Assembly (NCBI GenBank): GCA_012934845.2
Contig: WNNJ02001682.1
Location: 1-64,000, forward strand
Direction of reading: 5' to 3'
Origin: Pomphorhynchus laevis
Lineage: Eukaryota; Acanthocephala; Palaeacanthocephala; Echinorhynchida; Pomphorhynchidae
Length of the DNA stretch: 64,000 nucleotides
The notes beneath the pieces are model-generated. The model saw only the letters and a list, made by a program, of their open reading frames with translations, was not told the origin of the DNA and did no database searches. A program made the position numbers and the translations under genes. The number at the start of each line of letters is the position of its first letter. Positions within the stretch are counted from its first letter, which is position 1. Positions 9,881 to 21,328 of the stretch are shown piece by piece.

Positions 9881-12490
9881 AAAATATTATTATTGATGAA
9901 AAAAGTTATATTTGTTCAGTCTCATTTCAATCAAGAAAACGACAACGATAAGAAAAATGATTTTATGGAAGTCATCGAATTGGCGAGAAATGGCAATTTC
10001 GGAAAAGCGATGCGCCGCCTTACGTCGAATAGTGCATGCGAATTTTCAGAATCTTTACGCGGTAAACTGACAGAGCTACACCCCTTACATGATGTTCTCC
10101 AAAGTCCTGGACAGCCATCTTTGAATACCCCCTTGTCGGTTGACTCAGACATAGTTGAGGCCGCAGTATCATCATTCCCACCCTCTTCCTCTCCTGGCTG
10201 TTTAGGTTTGAGGGCAGAACATATTCGAGATATGCTGTCGGTAGATCACGGGGTTTTGCTTCAACGCCTAACATCACTAGTCAACAACATGATCGCTGGT
10301 ACTCTCCCGAACGACCTCGTGCCCTTTGTCGCCGGTGCTAATCTCATGGCATTGAACAAACCAGATGGAGGGATCCGCCCCATTGCCATTGGGGAGACAT
10401 TACGTCGTCTTTGCGCTAAGTGTATTTGCTCCAAACTTCGACAGCGATTTGCCGAATCCCTCCATCCGCACCAGCTCGGTGTAGCGACGCCAAACGGAAT
10501 GGAACAGATAGTACATCAAGCACGTCGGCTACAACAACTTCATGATCAAAATGTTAATTGGGTTTGGGCTAAAATCGACTTGGCTAATGCTTTTAACACG
10601 CTGAACCGGAATTCCTTCGTCAACGCGATCGATAAGAATTTTCCAGAAATTAGTCGTTGGACATCATGGTGCTACGGCACTACCTCAAGCCTTCGGTTCG
10701 GTAGCCTGAAACCTCTTCAGTCTCGAAGAGGGGTACAACAAGGAGATTCTCTTGGTCCAGTTCTATTTTGCCTGGCGATTGATCCGATTGTGGTCCAGAT
10801 ATCGGAGATTGAAGGTGTCAGCTTAAATAGGTGGTACCTCGACGACGGAATAATCGGCGGTACTCCTATTGCGGTGGGCGAGGCTCTGGCTCGTCTTGCT
10901 GCTAATTTTCCTGCGATTGGACTGTCTATTAACTGGAAAAAAACCGAAGTAATTGGTAGGGAAGACAAAGTCGACTTGATAAAGAACAGATGCCCATGGA
11001 TCACATTGGTCAACACCACAAAAAACTTTACAATTCTTGGAAGTCCCATCGGGTCTAAGGAACATTGTTCGGGATACCTTGTCGATGTTGTTCTACCATC
11101 CCTGCGTCAAACTCTGGACTCGCTCGAAAATCTCCCTGACCCACAAGTTGCTTTCATCCTGCTTCGTAGCTGCGCATCCGCTCCACGGGTAAACCATTTA
11201 ATGCGCACTATAGACCCCGCCTTCGCCGAAGAGTTTTTCCGTTTGTTCGACCGCTTGATATTGAAGTGTTTTAGCAATATCACTTCTATTCAACCCGATA
11301 AGTGGGCGTGGATGCAAGCTTGCTTACCGCTGAAGATGGGAGGACTGGGCCTTCGAAGCTGCTTCCAACACTCTCAGGCAGCCTTCCTGTCTAGTGTAGA
11401 CACTGTCGCTAGCCAATAATATCTTGACCCTTTAACTTTCCCTGGGTACGAATTCGTTAAATCTATTATTCCGCAACATGTAGGCAATCCGCAAACAAAT
11501 CAACGAGGATTATCTTGTCACATTGACGAAGTGTCGCGCAGCAGGCTATTGGAGAATGCCGATCGCTTCAATACTGCCCGATTATTGGCAGTTTCATGCC
11601 CACACGCGTGTGCTTGGTTACAGGCCGTCCCTAGCAAAGCCACACATATGAACTTGGCACCAAATGAATTCGTTGTGCTACTACGTCTTTGGTTAGGGTT
11701 GTCTCTCTGGAACAGTGATTATCGATGCAGACGCTGCCTTAGGATGGCAGACAAATTCGGCTTCCACGCCTTAACATGTCAGTTTGGAGGCCACCCTGGA
11801 ATTCGACATGATAGCTTGAGGGATACAGTCTTTCAAGCAGCGGTTTCTGCTGGATTGAGGGTGGCAAAGGAGGTACCCAACCTTATTCGTGGTTTGCGAG
11901 AGAGACCGGCGGACATTCTATTTTATAAGGACCCTCCTTTAGCAGTTGATTTTGCCGTAACTAACCCTCAACAAAATGCTTATATTTCCATGGCTTCTGA
12001 GATCCCTGGCTATGCCGCAAGCAAGTATGCCACCTGTGTCAAGGAAAGGAAATATAAACGCAAATTAGAGGAGAATGGATACAGTTTTACGGCAGCAGTT
12101 GTTGAAACTTACGGAGGATGGAACCCCCAAGGGGAAAAGCTAATTCGTTTCATTGCTCGTTCTATGTCATGTAGAAACGGTACCCCGTATTGTAGCACAG
12201 CGGGTCAGTTATTTCAGCGCTTGTCCGTCGCACTGATGAGAGGAAATGCTAAAGCGATCCTCAAAAGTCTTGACGAGATGGGCCAACCCTTACTAGAGAA
12301 AAGTCTTGGATTTTGTGACGACCCATCTCCGCGACTCTTTTCTTTGAGCAACCTTGCACAGCCCGAGGCCCAGTCAGTTGAGATAGTTCATGACTCCAAT
12401 ATTCGGTCAGCTTCCGTCGTCAAAGGCGACCATTCTGAGGTTGACATGCCTGTCCTGCAACTCATGTCTCCACGACGACCTTCGGCATAT
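9881..12490 (+). mobile_element. REL-type LINE, fused in frame to ubiquilin
   Basis: The same frame is open from 9881 to 13963 apart from one TAA at 11417-11419. The first ATG is at 9896. The RT part has KPDGGIRPIAIGETLRRLCA, AKIDLANAFNTLNR, SRRGVQQGDSLGPVLF and the catalytic WYLDDG near 10834. After the TAA come a zinc motif C-x2-C-x9-H-x3-C (11725-11785) followed by GGHPGIRHD, and a restriction-like endonuclease core RPADILFYKDPPLAVDFAV near 11910. This order, RT then CCHC then REL endonuclease, is that of the R2/R4/Hero/Utopia-type LINEs; I cannot fix the clade. There is no apurinic-type endonuclease. No 3' end is seen, because the frame passes directly into ubiquilin near 12480-12540. Apart from the one stop the element is well preserved. 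Confidence 0.85.
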
Positions 12491-13963
12491 CACTCAACAT
12501 CTAAACAATCAAATAATGCTTCTTTGTCACTTCAGCAATCACCAACAATTAAGGAGGGGTTGATATCGCTTCAACCGAATATTGATCAACATACCTATGG
12601 AACTGCAACATTATCCAGATTAACACTTGCACCATTTTTCAACCTTCCATTTGGAAATTCAAATTGTACTGAAATACAACAAAATATTTTTGGCACTATT
12701 CAGACAAATCCACATGCAGTTCAAAACTATCTAAGTAATAATTTGGCTCAAAGACTTATGAGTAATCCTGCATTGCTTAGTTCAATTAAGCTTAACAATC
12801 CACAAATGCAAAGAGTGAGGGAGCAGAACCACGAGGTTTCACAATTCGTTAACAATCCGGATTTAATGTGTCAAACAATGGAAATGATTCGTATTCCTAC
12901 AACTATACAGGAAATTACGAGAAACCATGACAGAGCCCTGATTAACCTTGAGAGATTACCGAGCGGATATAAAGTTCGACAGAGAATTTATCGCGATTTT
13001 CAAGAACCAATGCTTAATGTGGCACATGAGCAGTTTGGCGATAACCCTCTGAATACTTATTCTAGTTCATCTGGTACAGCTAACACTAGTCAAGTAGGAA
13101 CTGAAAATACAAACCTCCTGCCAAACCCGGTGGCATCTCAGAATACTACATTTCAAATCGATTCGTCTAGTTCATATGTATCTAATTCAAACCGTTTAGA
13201 GTCGCCTTTGCAATCTACGTCAAGCGAAAACACTAATCGGTATTCTACGATGAACCCTCAACAATTATTAGTAGTCGATGCTGAAAATCCTCTCATGTTA
13301 TTCGACATGTTGCGGGCATCCAGTTTTAACCCAAATATGAATAATTCTCTTTGCGATCCTGGTATTCTACTTAATCTGCTTAAGATTCTTCTTAATCTGC
13401 TGCGTACATATGAATTTATACAGAACGAAGGACAAAGAGAACAAGTACATCGTGTAATTCATGAGTTTATGAGTCAGTGGCCAATACCTGAAATTTGTGC
13501 TCTATGCACAAATACTCGAGCATTGAGGACGATTGTACAAATTCTAAAGAATCTAATTCGTCTTAGGGACACATCCCCACAAGTATATTCACAGTTGATA
13601 TCTTCAAATATAAGCGGTCTAGTCGATAATCAAATGAATAGTCAACCTACTTCATCTGATGTGGATTCTTTTCGATCACCAAGCAATAGACAAACAGCTT
13701 ATGCAACAACAGTATTTCAAAATTTACAATACTCAAATCAAGATTATACTGCTTCGTTGTTTCAACCATTAGATCGTCTTCATCTCCAGCAACATCAGCC
13801 GACAAATCAACAACCAAACCAAACTCAAGAACATCTTTATGCATCCGAACTTGTACAAATGCAGACATTGGGATTCCATAGCCGTGATACTAATCTGGAA
13901 GAGCTTGCTGCATCTATGGGGGACGCAAAAATGGCTGTGGAACGTAATGAAGATTTTGATTGA
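12490..13963 (+). CDS. Ubiquilin-like protein lacking its ubiquitin-like domain
   Basis: Ubiquilins shuttle ubiquitylated clients to the proteasome, through a UBL that binds the proteasome, STI1 repeats that bind clients and a UBA that binds ubiquitin. Visible here are an STI1-like region (RLMSNPALLSS near 12755, NPDLMCQTMEM near 12860, RNHDRALINLE near 12925, DFQEPMLNVAHEQFG near 13000), a diverged second STI1-like region (about 13360-13570) and a C-terminal UBA (LVQMQTLGFHSR through MGDAKMAVERN, about 13846-13950). The N-terminal UBL is absent. Instead the frame is continuous with the REL LINE upstream, with no stop between. The ubiquilin part is visibly more AT-rich than the LINE part. It may be a 5'-disrupted host gene, a pseudogene or an expressed chimera. 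The second STI1 region is weak, suggesting fast evolution. Confidence 0.85.
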
Positions 13964-14018
13964 TTGACTATAGTTTTAATTGATGTTAAATTATATAATC
14001 ATCATTATTTAAAAACAG

Positions 14019-14024
14019 AATAAA
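14019..14024 (+). terminator. Polyadenylation signal AATAAA of ubiquilin
   Basis: A canonical AATAAA lies about 55 nt after the ubiquilin stop codon, a normal place for the 3' end signal of a host transcript. It suggests that the native 3' end of the gene is intact even though the 5' end is replaced. Confidence 0.55.
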
Positions 14025-14219
14025 ACGACAACCTGATTAACCATTACTGGTAAAAAATTGTCTTAAAACTTTCAAACTTAAACACATAAGATTTTAATAT
14101 CCAAGAAATATCATACAAAAAAGTCAAGGCAAATTTATCTTTTTAGCAAATAGCAGTTCTTAATTGTAAAAAATAATGTCCAAAGAATCGTTCTTCTACA
14201 TCTTCATCATCTTGGTCTT

Positions 14220-15245
14220 CAACTTACCACCATTCCACCATGTTCTTGTCCTTTGGAGTCTTTGCCAGAATGCTAACAGCATTTCCGCTTTGATGGCGAT
14301 TCTAACGTTTTGAGGAGATATGAAGTAGTACGTGAATCGTTGGTAACTTGCTTTAACATTTTTCCTATCTCCTTAACAAGAGTTAAAGCCGAAGTGCTCA
14401 GTTATTTACAAGTCAACTTTCCAAAAGGGCAAAATATGTGGGACATCTTCAAGTCGGCATATTTCAGCTGTTTCCGCTCTTTGGCATGTGAAACTTCTAT
14501 GCCGGCTCTTCTGGCTGCGTTCCTAACATTGCTGGCTGCGAGGGTGTCCACGCAGGTGACGTCCCACATCAAACATTTCCCTTCACCCCAAGGATAAATT
14601 GTGACTCCATCAGTACGTTGAGCGTCTAATATGCATATGTTATGTGGCTCTAAAATCTTTGGGGCGTTGACGGTCTTAATGACTCTGCTTATCACTGAAT
14701 TTATTTATGCGTGTCGGGGGAATCTGCCTCTCGAAATTCTGCATACTAATCAGTGTCGTCCTGATTCATCAAAAGACGCTGCACAATGACATATGTGTGG
14801 AGTACATGTAGGAAGGCCTACTCTTAGGGAAATGCTCAATCTCACAACCTCGTCATCGAGCAAAGTTCCCAGAGCACTAATAGAAACTGTGTTTAGCCAA
14901 GCACCAGACTCACTTGCGGAGACAACCATAATTCTCACTCTAAATGCCACGCCTTCCGAACCTTCAATTAAAGATTAATAAACTCGTTTGACGAGGGGGA
15001 GTGTCCCAAGCGAATTGTTTATAGCCATTAGCCGGTGCACCGCTGAAAACAGTCTTGACCAACCTAGTTGATAAGCCAGCGTTAAAATGTGAGCAATGTG
15101 CAGAGTTATTCATAAGAATGCTGACGCAGTCCTTCGTTGCCACTACAGACGATAAAAAATGCGGAAGATTAATGTCCGCTGAACTGCGGAGCCCCAAACT
15201 ACCGAACGCTAGTTTGGGGATCCAAAAATATTGTTCTTATCGCGC
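14220..15245 (-). mobile_element. REL-type LINE, second family, C-terminal half
   Basis: Minus-strand pieces in order are GLRSSADINLPHFLSSVVAT (from 15197), GAWLNTVSISALGTLLDDE and LRVGLPTCTPHICHCAASFD (14950-14750), then VNAPKILEPHNICILDAQ and RTDGVTIYPWGEGKCLMWDV followed by TCVDTLAASN (14695-14402), and a KEIGKMLKQVTNDSRTTSYL tail near 14350. These match the thumb, CCHC and restriction-like endonuclease end of invertebrate REL LINEs, but the wording differs from the element at 9881. The pieces lie in several frames, so the copy is dead. The RT palm is missing, which indicates truncation. Confidence 0.75.
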
Positions 15246-15699
15246 AATTTGTGATGTGGGATAGATATTTTCTCAGGACATCGTCGAGCTTATAAAGTTC
15301 CGCGTTTATGTTAAAGCAAGGAGTTGTACGGAACTTATAAAGCAGTCAGGGCATGTGAGGCAGCTCCTTATAAGGAAAATGCCTCGTGAGCACAAATCTC
15401 GCAAGCCCTAGTGCACATCAATACATATTGATCCTCGATCTGGGACAAATCTTTAGATGAATTCTCTTTAAGGACAACGATTCCAATGCAAATTTTCCGT
15501 TCAAATCAATTTTATGTTTGGGGCTACAGATGATAAGGTTGTAGTTATCTGTTCGATTTTATGTTCCCCCATATTCAGGAACATGAACCTACATTTGGGA
15601 TTGTAATAGGATTTACTGCTAGACGAAATTCAATTGGACCAACGAGATCACCTTGATGAACGCCTGATTATTACCAAATAATTCGGTCTAAAAAGTTAA
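15246..15699. other. Stretch without a recognised gene
   Basis: No conserved protein or RNA is seen. The segment separates the 5' edge of the REL-type fragment (minus) from the 3' end of the family A LINE (minus). A CTTATAA...TTATAAG-like pairing near 15288-15382 is the only local pattern noted. Confidence 0.4.
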
Positions 15700-15730
15700 A
15701 ATAAAAAAAATTTATTTTAACGTGGCAAAT

Positions 15731-15746
15731 GCGTGCCAGCGCACGC
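15731..15746 (-). promoter_or_regulatory. 3' hairpin of family A (A1)
   Basis: The sense-strand sequence GCGTGCGCTGGCACGC forms a 6-bp stem with a 4-nt loop, followed by ATTTGCCACGTTAAAATAAA. By analogy with L2-group LINEs such as UnaL2, whose RT recognises a 3' stem-loop, it is probably the template recognition site. Other copies carry paired base changes in the stem. Confidence 0.7.
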
Positions 15747-16445
15747 TTACATGACCACAACAAAACAAAACTGTAAATCAGGTGTCGAGAAGGTGTGAAC
15801 AGAGGAGGTGTTTGAATGTGACAAAGGAGGGGGCGCGGCGGACGTCGAGAGGGAGTTGATTCCATGCGAGTGAGGCGGCGACGAGGAAGGATCGGAGACC
15901 GTAGTTGTTAGAGTAATTAGAAACGTGGAGTAAGAGGGTATGACAGGAACGAAGCGATAGCGAGTTGGGGCGAGTATCGTTTAAGAAAGGAAGGTTGATG
16001 AACGATGGGGAGCCGACAACGATGAGACGAAAATTAACGAAAAGAAGGCGGAGTTTGATGTGGATGTGGATGGTGGGCCAGGAGAGTTGGGCAAAATATG
16101 TAAATGTGTGGTCGAAGCGACGGAGACGAAAGAGCACTCGAACAGCGGTGTTGATTATTCGTTGTAGGAGTAAGATGATGGATTTTGGAGAATTGGCGAA
16201 AAGGCTAAGGCAGTAATCGATTTTAGGGAAAGAAGCGATGAAAGAAGAGACATACAAGAACGGAAGTCGATAAGGGGGCGGATACGGCGGATGTCACGAA
16301 GAATTAATTAGACGAGCGGACCTTGTCACGGACGAAGGGTTTAAGGGAAAGGTAATCATCGAAATGGAAGCCTAAGAATGTGAGGTTGTGGACTATAGGG
16401 ATGATCGATGAGGCAAAAGATACAATGGGATAAGATATGCTTGGT

Positions 16446-17255
16446 TTACGGGGAAGGATCCACATTATTTTGACTTTCGGCGTTTAGAACGAGATGGAGA
16501 TTGGAGAGACGTTTGTAGATAGAAGAAAGACAGTTGGAGGCAGAAATGCCGGTATCGTGTATGCGATGTGCGAAAGCATGAGCATAGATTAGAATGTCAT
16601 CGGCGTATTGCATGAAGTTAAAGGAGTAAGGTTTGATAAATGGAGAGAGATCGCCAAGCAAAAGAGAGAAAAGCAGGGGACCTAGGACTGAACCTTGTGG
16701 AACCCCGCAAAAAATAGGGATGGGAGGGGAGGATGATGAATTAGAACAGACGCGAAAGGAACGGTCGGATAGATATGAGGCGAACCAAGCTACGGAGGAG
16801 GAAGAAAAGCCGTAATCATAACGAAGGCGAGAAAGGAGGACGGAGTGGTCGACAATGTCGAATGCGGAGGAGAGGTCGAGGGATATGAGAACACTATATA
16901 GAGCCTTGTCTCGAGAAATGAGTAAGTCGTTGTACACTTTTATGCATGCGATTTCTGTCGAGTAATTAGAGCGGAAAGCGGATTGGAAAGGAGAGTACAG
17001 ATTGGATGAGGAGAGATAAGCGTTGATTTGTATTAAAATGAGGCGTTCTAAGAGCTTAGAAAGAGTAGAAAGTAGTAAAATGGAGCGATTGCTATAAGGC
17101 AGGGAGTGGTCGAGCGATTGTTTCTTAAGGACGGGACGAACGATTGCAGATTTCCAGTGTGAAGGGAAGATACGACTGCGGATGGACGAGTTAAACAAAG
17201 TTGTGAGAAAAGGGGATATTGATGAGCATATTGATCTAAGTATGTTGTTAGGCAT
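16446..17255 (-). pseudogene. A1 ORF2, reverse transcriptase segment
   Basis: A 269-codon frame covers RT fingers and palm: FPSHWKSAIVRPVLKKQSLD, LSTLSKLLERLILIQINAYL, AFRSNYSTEIACIKVYND, LISLDLSSAFDIVDHSVLL, CGVPQGSVLGPLLFSLLLGD and the catalytic MQYADDILIY. A frameshift after the palm separates it from the thumb (16257-15778). The wording places it with the L2/CR1 part of the Jockey superfamily. It needs the endonuclease encoded upstream in ORF2 to nick target DNA. Confidence 0.9.
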
Positions 17256-18904
17256 GGGATCGGCAGGTGAGTTTTAGCTGGGCAAGGACATGAGAACAGA
17301 TGAGACTTCGGAAGGTAAGACAGGGAGAAGATTAAAGAGTTCAGGAAGGTAGTCTAGGCGGTGCAGAGTGGGAGAAGATGGAGGCTGGGGTGTGATAGAG
17401 CAACGTGGATACTTTAGTCTGGAGAAATTACGAATAATCATGGCATTGATGTTGCACAGCGAAGAGGAGCGAGCAAGGGTTGAGTTAAAAGTATGGCATA
17501 AAGTCTTATAGTTGGATGAAGTAATGGTTTTATGCTGTTAGCAGGAGTTGCATTTGGTACGTAGTAGGTTGAAATGAGACCGGCGACGAGCAAGATAGGA
17601 ATCAGGGAAAGACGGAGTGATCGAGTGGAAATCACGTCTGAATGAGCGGTGATAGACTCGAAAAGCCTGGCGGAGTCGACGCTTTGAGAGTATGCATTGA
17701 ATGTTAAACCATGGGGCACTGTGCAAGCGACGGTGTGGGTGAGACTTGAAGGGCAAGAGAATATCGAGAGTGGATGTGAGTTCAGAGTCGAAAAGAAAGG
17801 CGAGATCGTGAGGAGATGAATATGTTATTGTGGGTAATGATAAAGACGATTTGAGTAAGGCAGAGCGCAGAATGGGTAGGTTAAGATTTCTCTAAGGGTG
17901 ACGTAGGATTGTAGGTGTGTGAGGAGGGGTGTGAGGAGGGGTGTGGTTGTGAGGGAGATCTAGTGTGATAAGAAAGTGATCGGATAGACCAGGATTAGAG
18001 ATGGACAGTGAGGTGTAGGCAGCAAAATGATCGGGGACAGCGATGATGTCGAGTGCCCCACCAAGTATATGTGTGGGGGCAGTGGAGATTAGTTTGTAAT
18101 TGTAGTTGGATAGAATGTTGATGAACCGGATGGAATCCGTGAAAAGGTGAGGTCTAGGCGGATATTGATGTCGCCTAGAACGAATGAAGGGATTGAGGAC
18201 AAAGAACAATGAGAAAAGAGGTCAGAGAGTTCGGTAAAAAATAAGGCTGTAGGAGCTGATGAACCAGGACGGTATACAATGGCGAGATCTAGAGTGATCG
18301 GGTTAGAATAACGACAAGTGAGCAATTCAAAAGAGCAAGGACTGAAAGGGGGATTAATTTTGCGAAGAGACGCGGGGTGACGCGCGAATGCGACGATGCC
18401 GCCATGATTAGAGAATTTAGGAGGGCATGAGCTGAGAAAGCGGGAGGATTCGACAACGGAGCAACCGGCAGAGAGCAAACGGCGAATGGAAAGGTCGTCG
18501 GAATCTGAGTGCCAGATTCGGTGAGGCAGAAGAGATCGATGGATTGCTTGGTGAATAGGTTGAGGATAAGATCGGATTTATTGAGAATAGATCTAGTGTT
18601 GAGGAGACGAGGCGGAAGCCGAGTGTTGTAGCGAAAGAGTCTAGTGGAGAAGACACATAGGAGAGATGGAGCGCCATCGAATTTTTGGACGGGTGTGGAC
18701 AACTTGAAAATTTCCGTCTATGTTTCAAATGGAGAGTGATGTTTCGCCGTTTTCCTCGCGACGGCGTTTTTCGATACAGGCTGAAGAGATTTGAGCGATT
18801 TCAGAAGGGGCGCTATCGGGGAAAATTCGAGTGGTTGAAAATGACATGAGTTTGAATTGTTTAGAGAGGACAGAAGACTCGTGAGAGCGATGCTTGAAAA
18901 CAAA

Positions 18905-19666
18905 TTATAGTAGAGGGGGCTGGGAAGGATTAGGTTGAGAAGATTTGTTTAGATGGATGAATGCGACAGGAGAAACGTCCTTGAAAAAGGATGGTTTATC
19001 CACAGGAACAATAGACGAGAGGATGGTTCTGAAGGCCGAAACATCGTGGTCCAGACGTGCTTGTGGAGATAAGGGGTTGGAAGGCGTGATATTAGTGACA
19101 ATGACGCAACGATCGCGAGAAGGATAGCACTTCCGTAAAGAAGGACGACTGACGTGAGTAGGTGAGATCACGATAGAAGAGCTGGCAGTTGATGATTTGG
19201 ATTGATATGGTTTGACGACGGGAGACATAGAGGATAATGATAATAAAGAGGGTGGCAAGCGATGTGAGGAAAGGTTATGAGTGAAAGGATAGTGGAGGTT
19301 GGTGGAGGTGATTTTGATTGATGGATGCAAGTTATTGAGAAATGAGACGGGAAGGACGGTACGTGGGGTGTCGGGGAGTGAAAATGAAATGGAATGGGAA
19401 GTGTATATAGTGGCAGGGTCGGTGGGTGGAGAAAGGACATTAGAAACGACGGGGGTAGTTTGAGTTGACGTGTTGGATGTTGATATGTGCTTATTGGAAA
19501 GGTTGCAGATTAGTTTGTTGGCGCAAAAACCACATACGAAGTCTTCTTTAGCCTTATTCTTGTCGCAGGCGATTGTTGCCCAGACGCTGCGGTCGTGTAC
19601 CGAGCACTGTACTTGCAGTTGTCCATTGTTGGTGTCGGTCTTAGTTGTTTTCTTACGTCCTCCCAT
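18905..19666 (-). pseudogene. A1 ORF1, truncated by a stop codon
   Basis: The ORF1 reading frame begins MGGRKKTTKTDTNNGQ and includes the zinc-like module VQCSVHDRSVWATIACD...FVCGFCANKL, then a Ser/Pro-rich region and a CVIVTNITPSNPLSPQARLD segment. The frame ends at a TAA (18905-18907) where copy A4 has AAA, then continues in frame towards 18640. Upstream, the whole 13-bp array is in the same open frame, giving a 400-codon frame that starts at 20107. Confidence 0.8.
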
Positions 19667-19707
19667 AAACTTGTAAGAATGTATTTCAATCAATTTTTCA
19701 ACCGATG

Positions 19708-20032
19708 GTTGTCGTCTATGGTTGTCGTCGATAGTTGTCGTCGATGGTTGTCGTCGATGGTTGTCGTCGATGGTTGTCGTCGATGGTTGTCGTCGATGGT
19801 TGTCGTCGATGGTTGTCGTCGATGGTTGTCGTCGATGGTTGTCGTCGATGGTTGTCGTCGATGGTTGTCGTCGATGGTTGTCGTCGATGGTTGTCGTCGA
19901 TGGTTGTCGTCGATGGTTGTCGTCGATGGTTGTCGTCGATGGTTGTCGTCGATGGTTGTCGTCGATGGTTGTCGTCGATGGTTGTCGTCGATGGTTGTCG
20001 TCGATGGTTGTCGTCGATGGTTGTCGTCGATG
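19708..20032 (-). repeat. 13-bp tandem array, 25 units, 5' end of A1
   Basis: The unit GTTGTCGTCGATG (plus strand) repeats exactly 25 times; only the first two units are variant. It lies about 40 bp upstream of the ORF1 ATG. Because 13 is not a multiple of 3, each reading frame cycles through the same 13-residue peptide (HRRQPSTTTIDDN in sense). No frame on either strand has a stop. Confidence 0.97.
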
Positions 20033-20062
20033 CTTGTGTGTAAAATTGTTCTGTTTGATTAC

Positions 20063-21155
20063 ATTGCAGATCAATTCAATCAGTTGCAATGGCAAATTTA
20101 ACAGCATAAATACACAAGGACGTTATTGAGAGGAAGTAAGAAGACAGCTACGACCGACACCAACTGTGCTCAACTACATGTACAGTGCTCGACACATGAC
20201 AGCAGCGTCTAGACAACAATTGCTTGCGATAACAATTAGTCTAAAGAAGACTTCCTATGTGGCTTTTGTGCCACCAGACTCATACGCAACCTCACCCATA
20301 AGAACATATCAACCTACAACGTGTGCACTTAGAGCACCCCAGTCGAATCTGATATCCTTTGTCAACCCACTGATCCTGTCACCACATGCACTTCTAATCC
20401 TATGCCATCATCACTCCCCGACACCCCCGTCCCGTCCCTTCTATCTCGTTTCTCAATAACCTATATCCATCAATCAAAATCATTTTCACAACCTACACGA
20501 TCCTTCCACTAATAACCTTTACTCAAATCGCTTGCCAATCTCATATTATCCCTATCTTCTTTGTCTCCCGTTGTCGAAATATCATGAACTCCCAGCTCTC
20601 ATATCGTGATCTCACCTACTTACGTCTCTCGTCCTAGTTCACGGAAACGCTTTCCTTCTTCCAATAGTTGCGTAATCGTCACTAATATCACTCCTTCCAC
20701 CTCCTTATCTCCACAAGCACGTCTCGATCAAGATGTTTCCGCATTCAGATCCATCTTATCGTTTCTTGTTCCTGACGATAAACCATCATTTTTTTACGGC
20801 ATATCTCTTGTCACATTCATCCGCTTAAACAAATCTACTCAATCTAATCTTTCTCAGTCCCATCCCTTGAAAATTGTAATCAAGCATCGCTTTCACGCAC
20901 CCTCTGTCCTACTCAACGATTTAAACTCACCTCTTCTTCAGCCACTCGTATTTTCCCCGATCGCACCCATTTCCTCTACATCCGAAACATCGACGGAAAC
21001 TTTTAAGTTGTCCGCATCCGCCCAAAAATTCGATGGTGCTTAATATCACCTACGTGTCTTCTCCGCAAGCCCCTATCCCAACCACACACGGTTTACGCCT
21101 CGGCCTCCTCAACACTATATTCATTCTACATAAATCCGACCTCATCCTAAATAAA
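20063..21155 (+). mobile_element. Family A LINE 5' part, head to head with A1
   Basis: It starts with a short remnant of the 16-bp unit type (CAGATCAATTCAATCAGTTG), then a degraded ORF1 that contains KEDFLCGFCA, CVIVTNITPSTSLSPQARLD and IVIKHRFHAPSVL. ORF2 begins at an ATG near 21033 (MVLNITYVSSP) and is cut after LNTIFILHKSDLILN near 21150. The sequence then changes to an unrelated stretch that starts AAAATTTTGGTTTCTAA. The whole arrangement recurs at 62420-63510. Confidence 0.75.
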
Positions 21156-21328
21156 ATTTTGGTTTCTAATAAACATACACAAATTACAATCAAACAATCT
21201 AGTGCAGCAAATTGGAAATCTATCGAAATGAAAATTGTTCTTCGAAAATATACCAACGAGATTCTATACACAAACAACAATTACAAACATCTTGAACGAA
21301 TAACATACAGTGCAATCATTAAATCACC
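21156..21328 (+). other. Linker of unknown origin that starts AAAATTTTGGTTTCTAA
   Basis: This AT-rich stretch joins the truncated family A copy to the Cys-rich frame that follows. Its first 25 bp or so, with AAAATTTTGGTTTCTAATAA, also occur at 44902-44930, where a different family A truncation point meets a B element. No protein is recognised. Confidence 0.5.

Larger units (their letters stand above)
15700..20032 (-). mobile_element. Family A LINE copy A1, near full length (L2-like)
   Basis: Read on the minus strand, the element has a 25-unit 13-bp array (20032-19708), ORF1 from ATG 19666, ORF2 from ATG 18677, and a 3' tail with hairpin and AAAATAAA ending near 15700. ORF2 encodes an apurinic-type endonuclease (ITLDLAIVYRPGS, SFVLGDINIRLD) and an L2-like RT (LDLSSAFDIVDH, CGVPQGSVLGP, FMQYADDILIY), then an LQRIINTAVRVLFRLRRFDH thumb. 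ORF1 has a premature TAA at 18905-18907. ORF2 is split over several frames, so the copy is inactive. Its 5' half recurs almost unchanged at 59744-62388. Confidence 0.9.

Noticed and set aside
10717-11065. Minus-strand frames opposite the REL LINE RT as genes
   Set aside because: They are antisense shadows of a clear RT; they have no family resemblance.
12490-13963. Ubiquilin part as a normal domain of the LINE family
   Set aside because: Base composition changes near 12490, a polyadenylation signal of its own follows, and the related REL elements in this window have no such domain; capture or insertion is more likely.
14310-14597. Plus-strand 95-codon frame as a gene
   Set aside because: The opposite strand encodes a recognisable REL endonuclease segment (14402-14695), so this is a shadow.
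19708-20032. CRISPR-like array
   Set aside because: Units are contiguous with no spacers, the context is a eukaryotic LINE 5' end and no cas-like gene is present.
19722-20129. Long plus-strand frames of repeated VVVDGCRRWLSSM as a secreted or structural protein
   Set aside because: They are the antisense reading of the 13-bp array, open in every frame by composition and repeated in three different frames at the same place.
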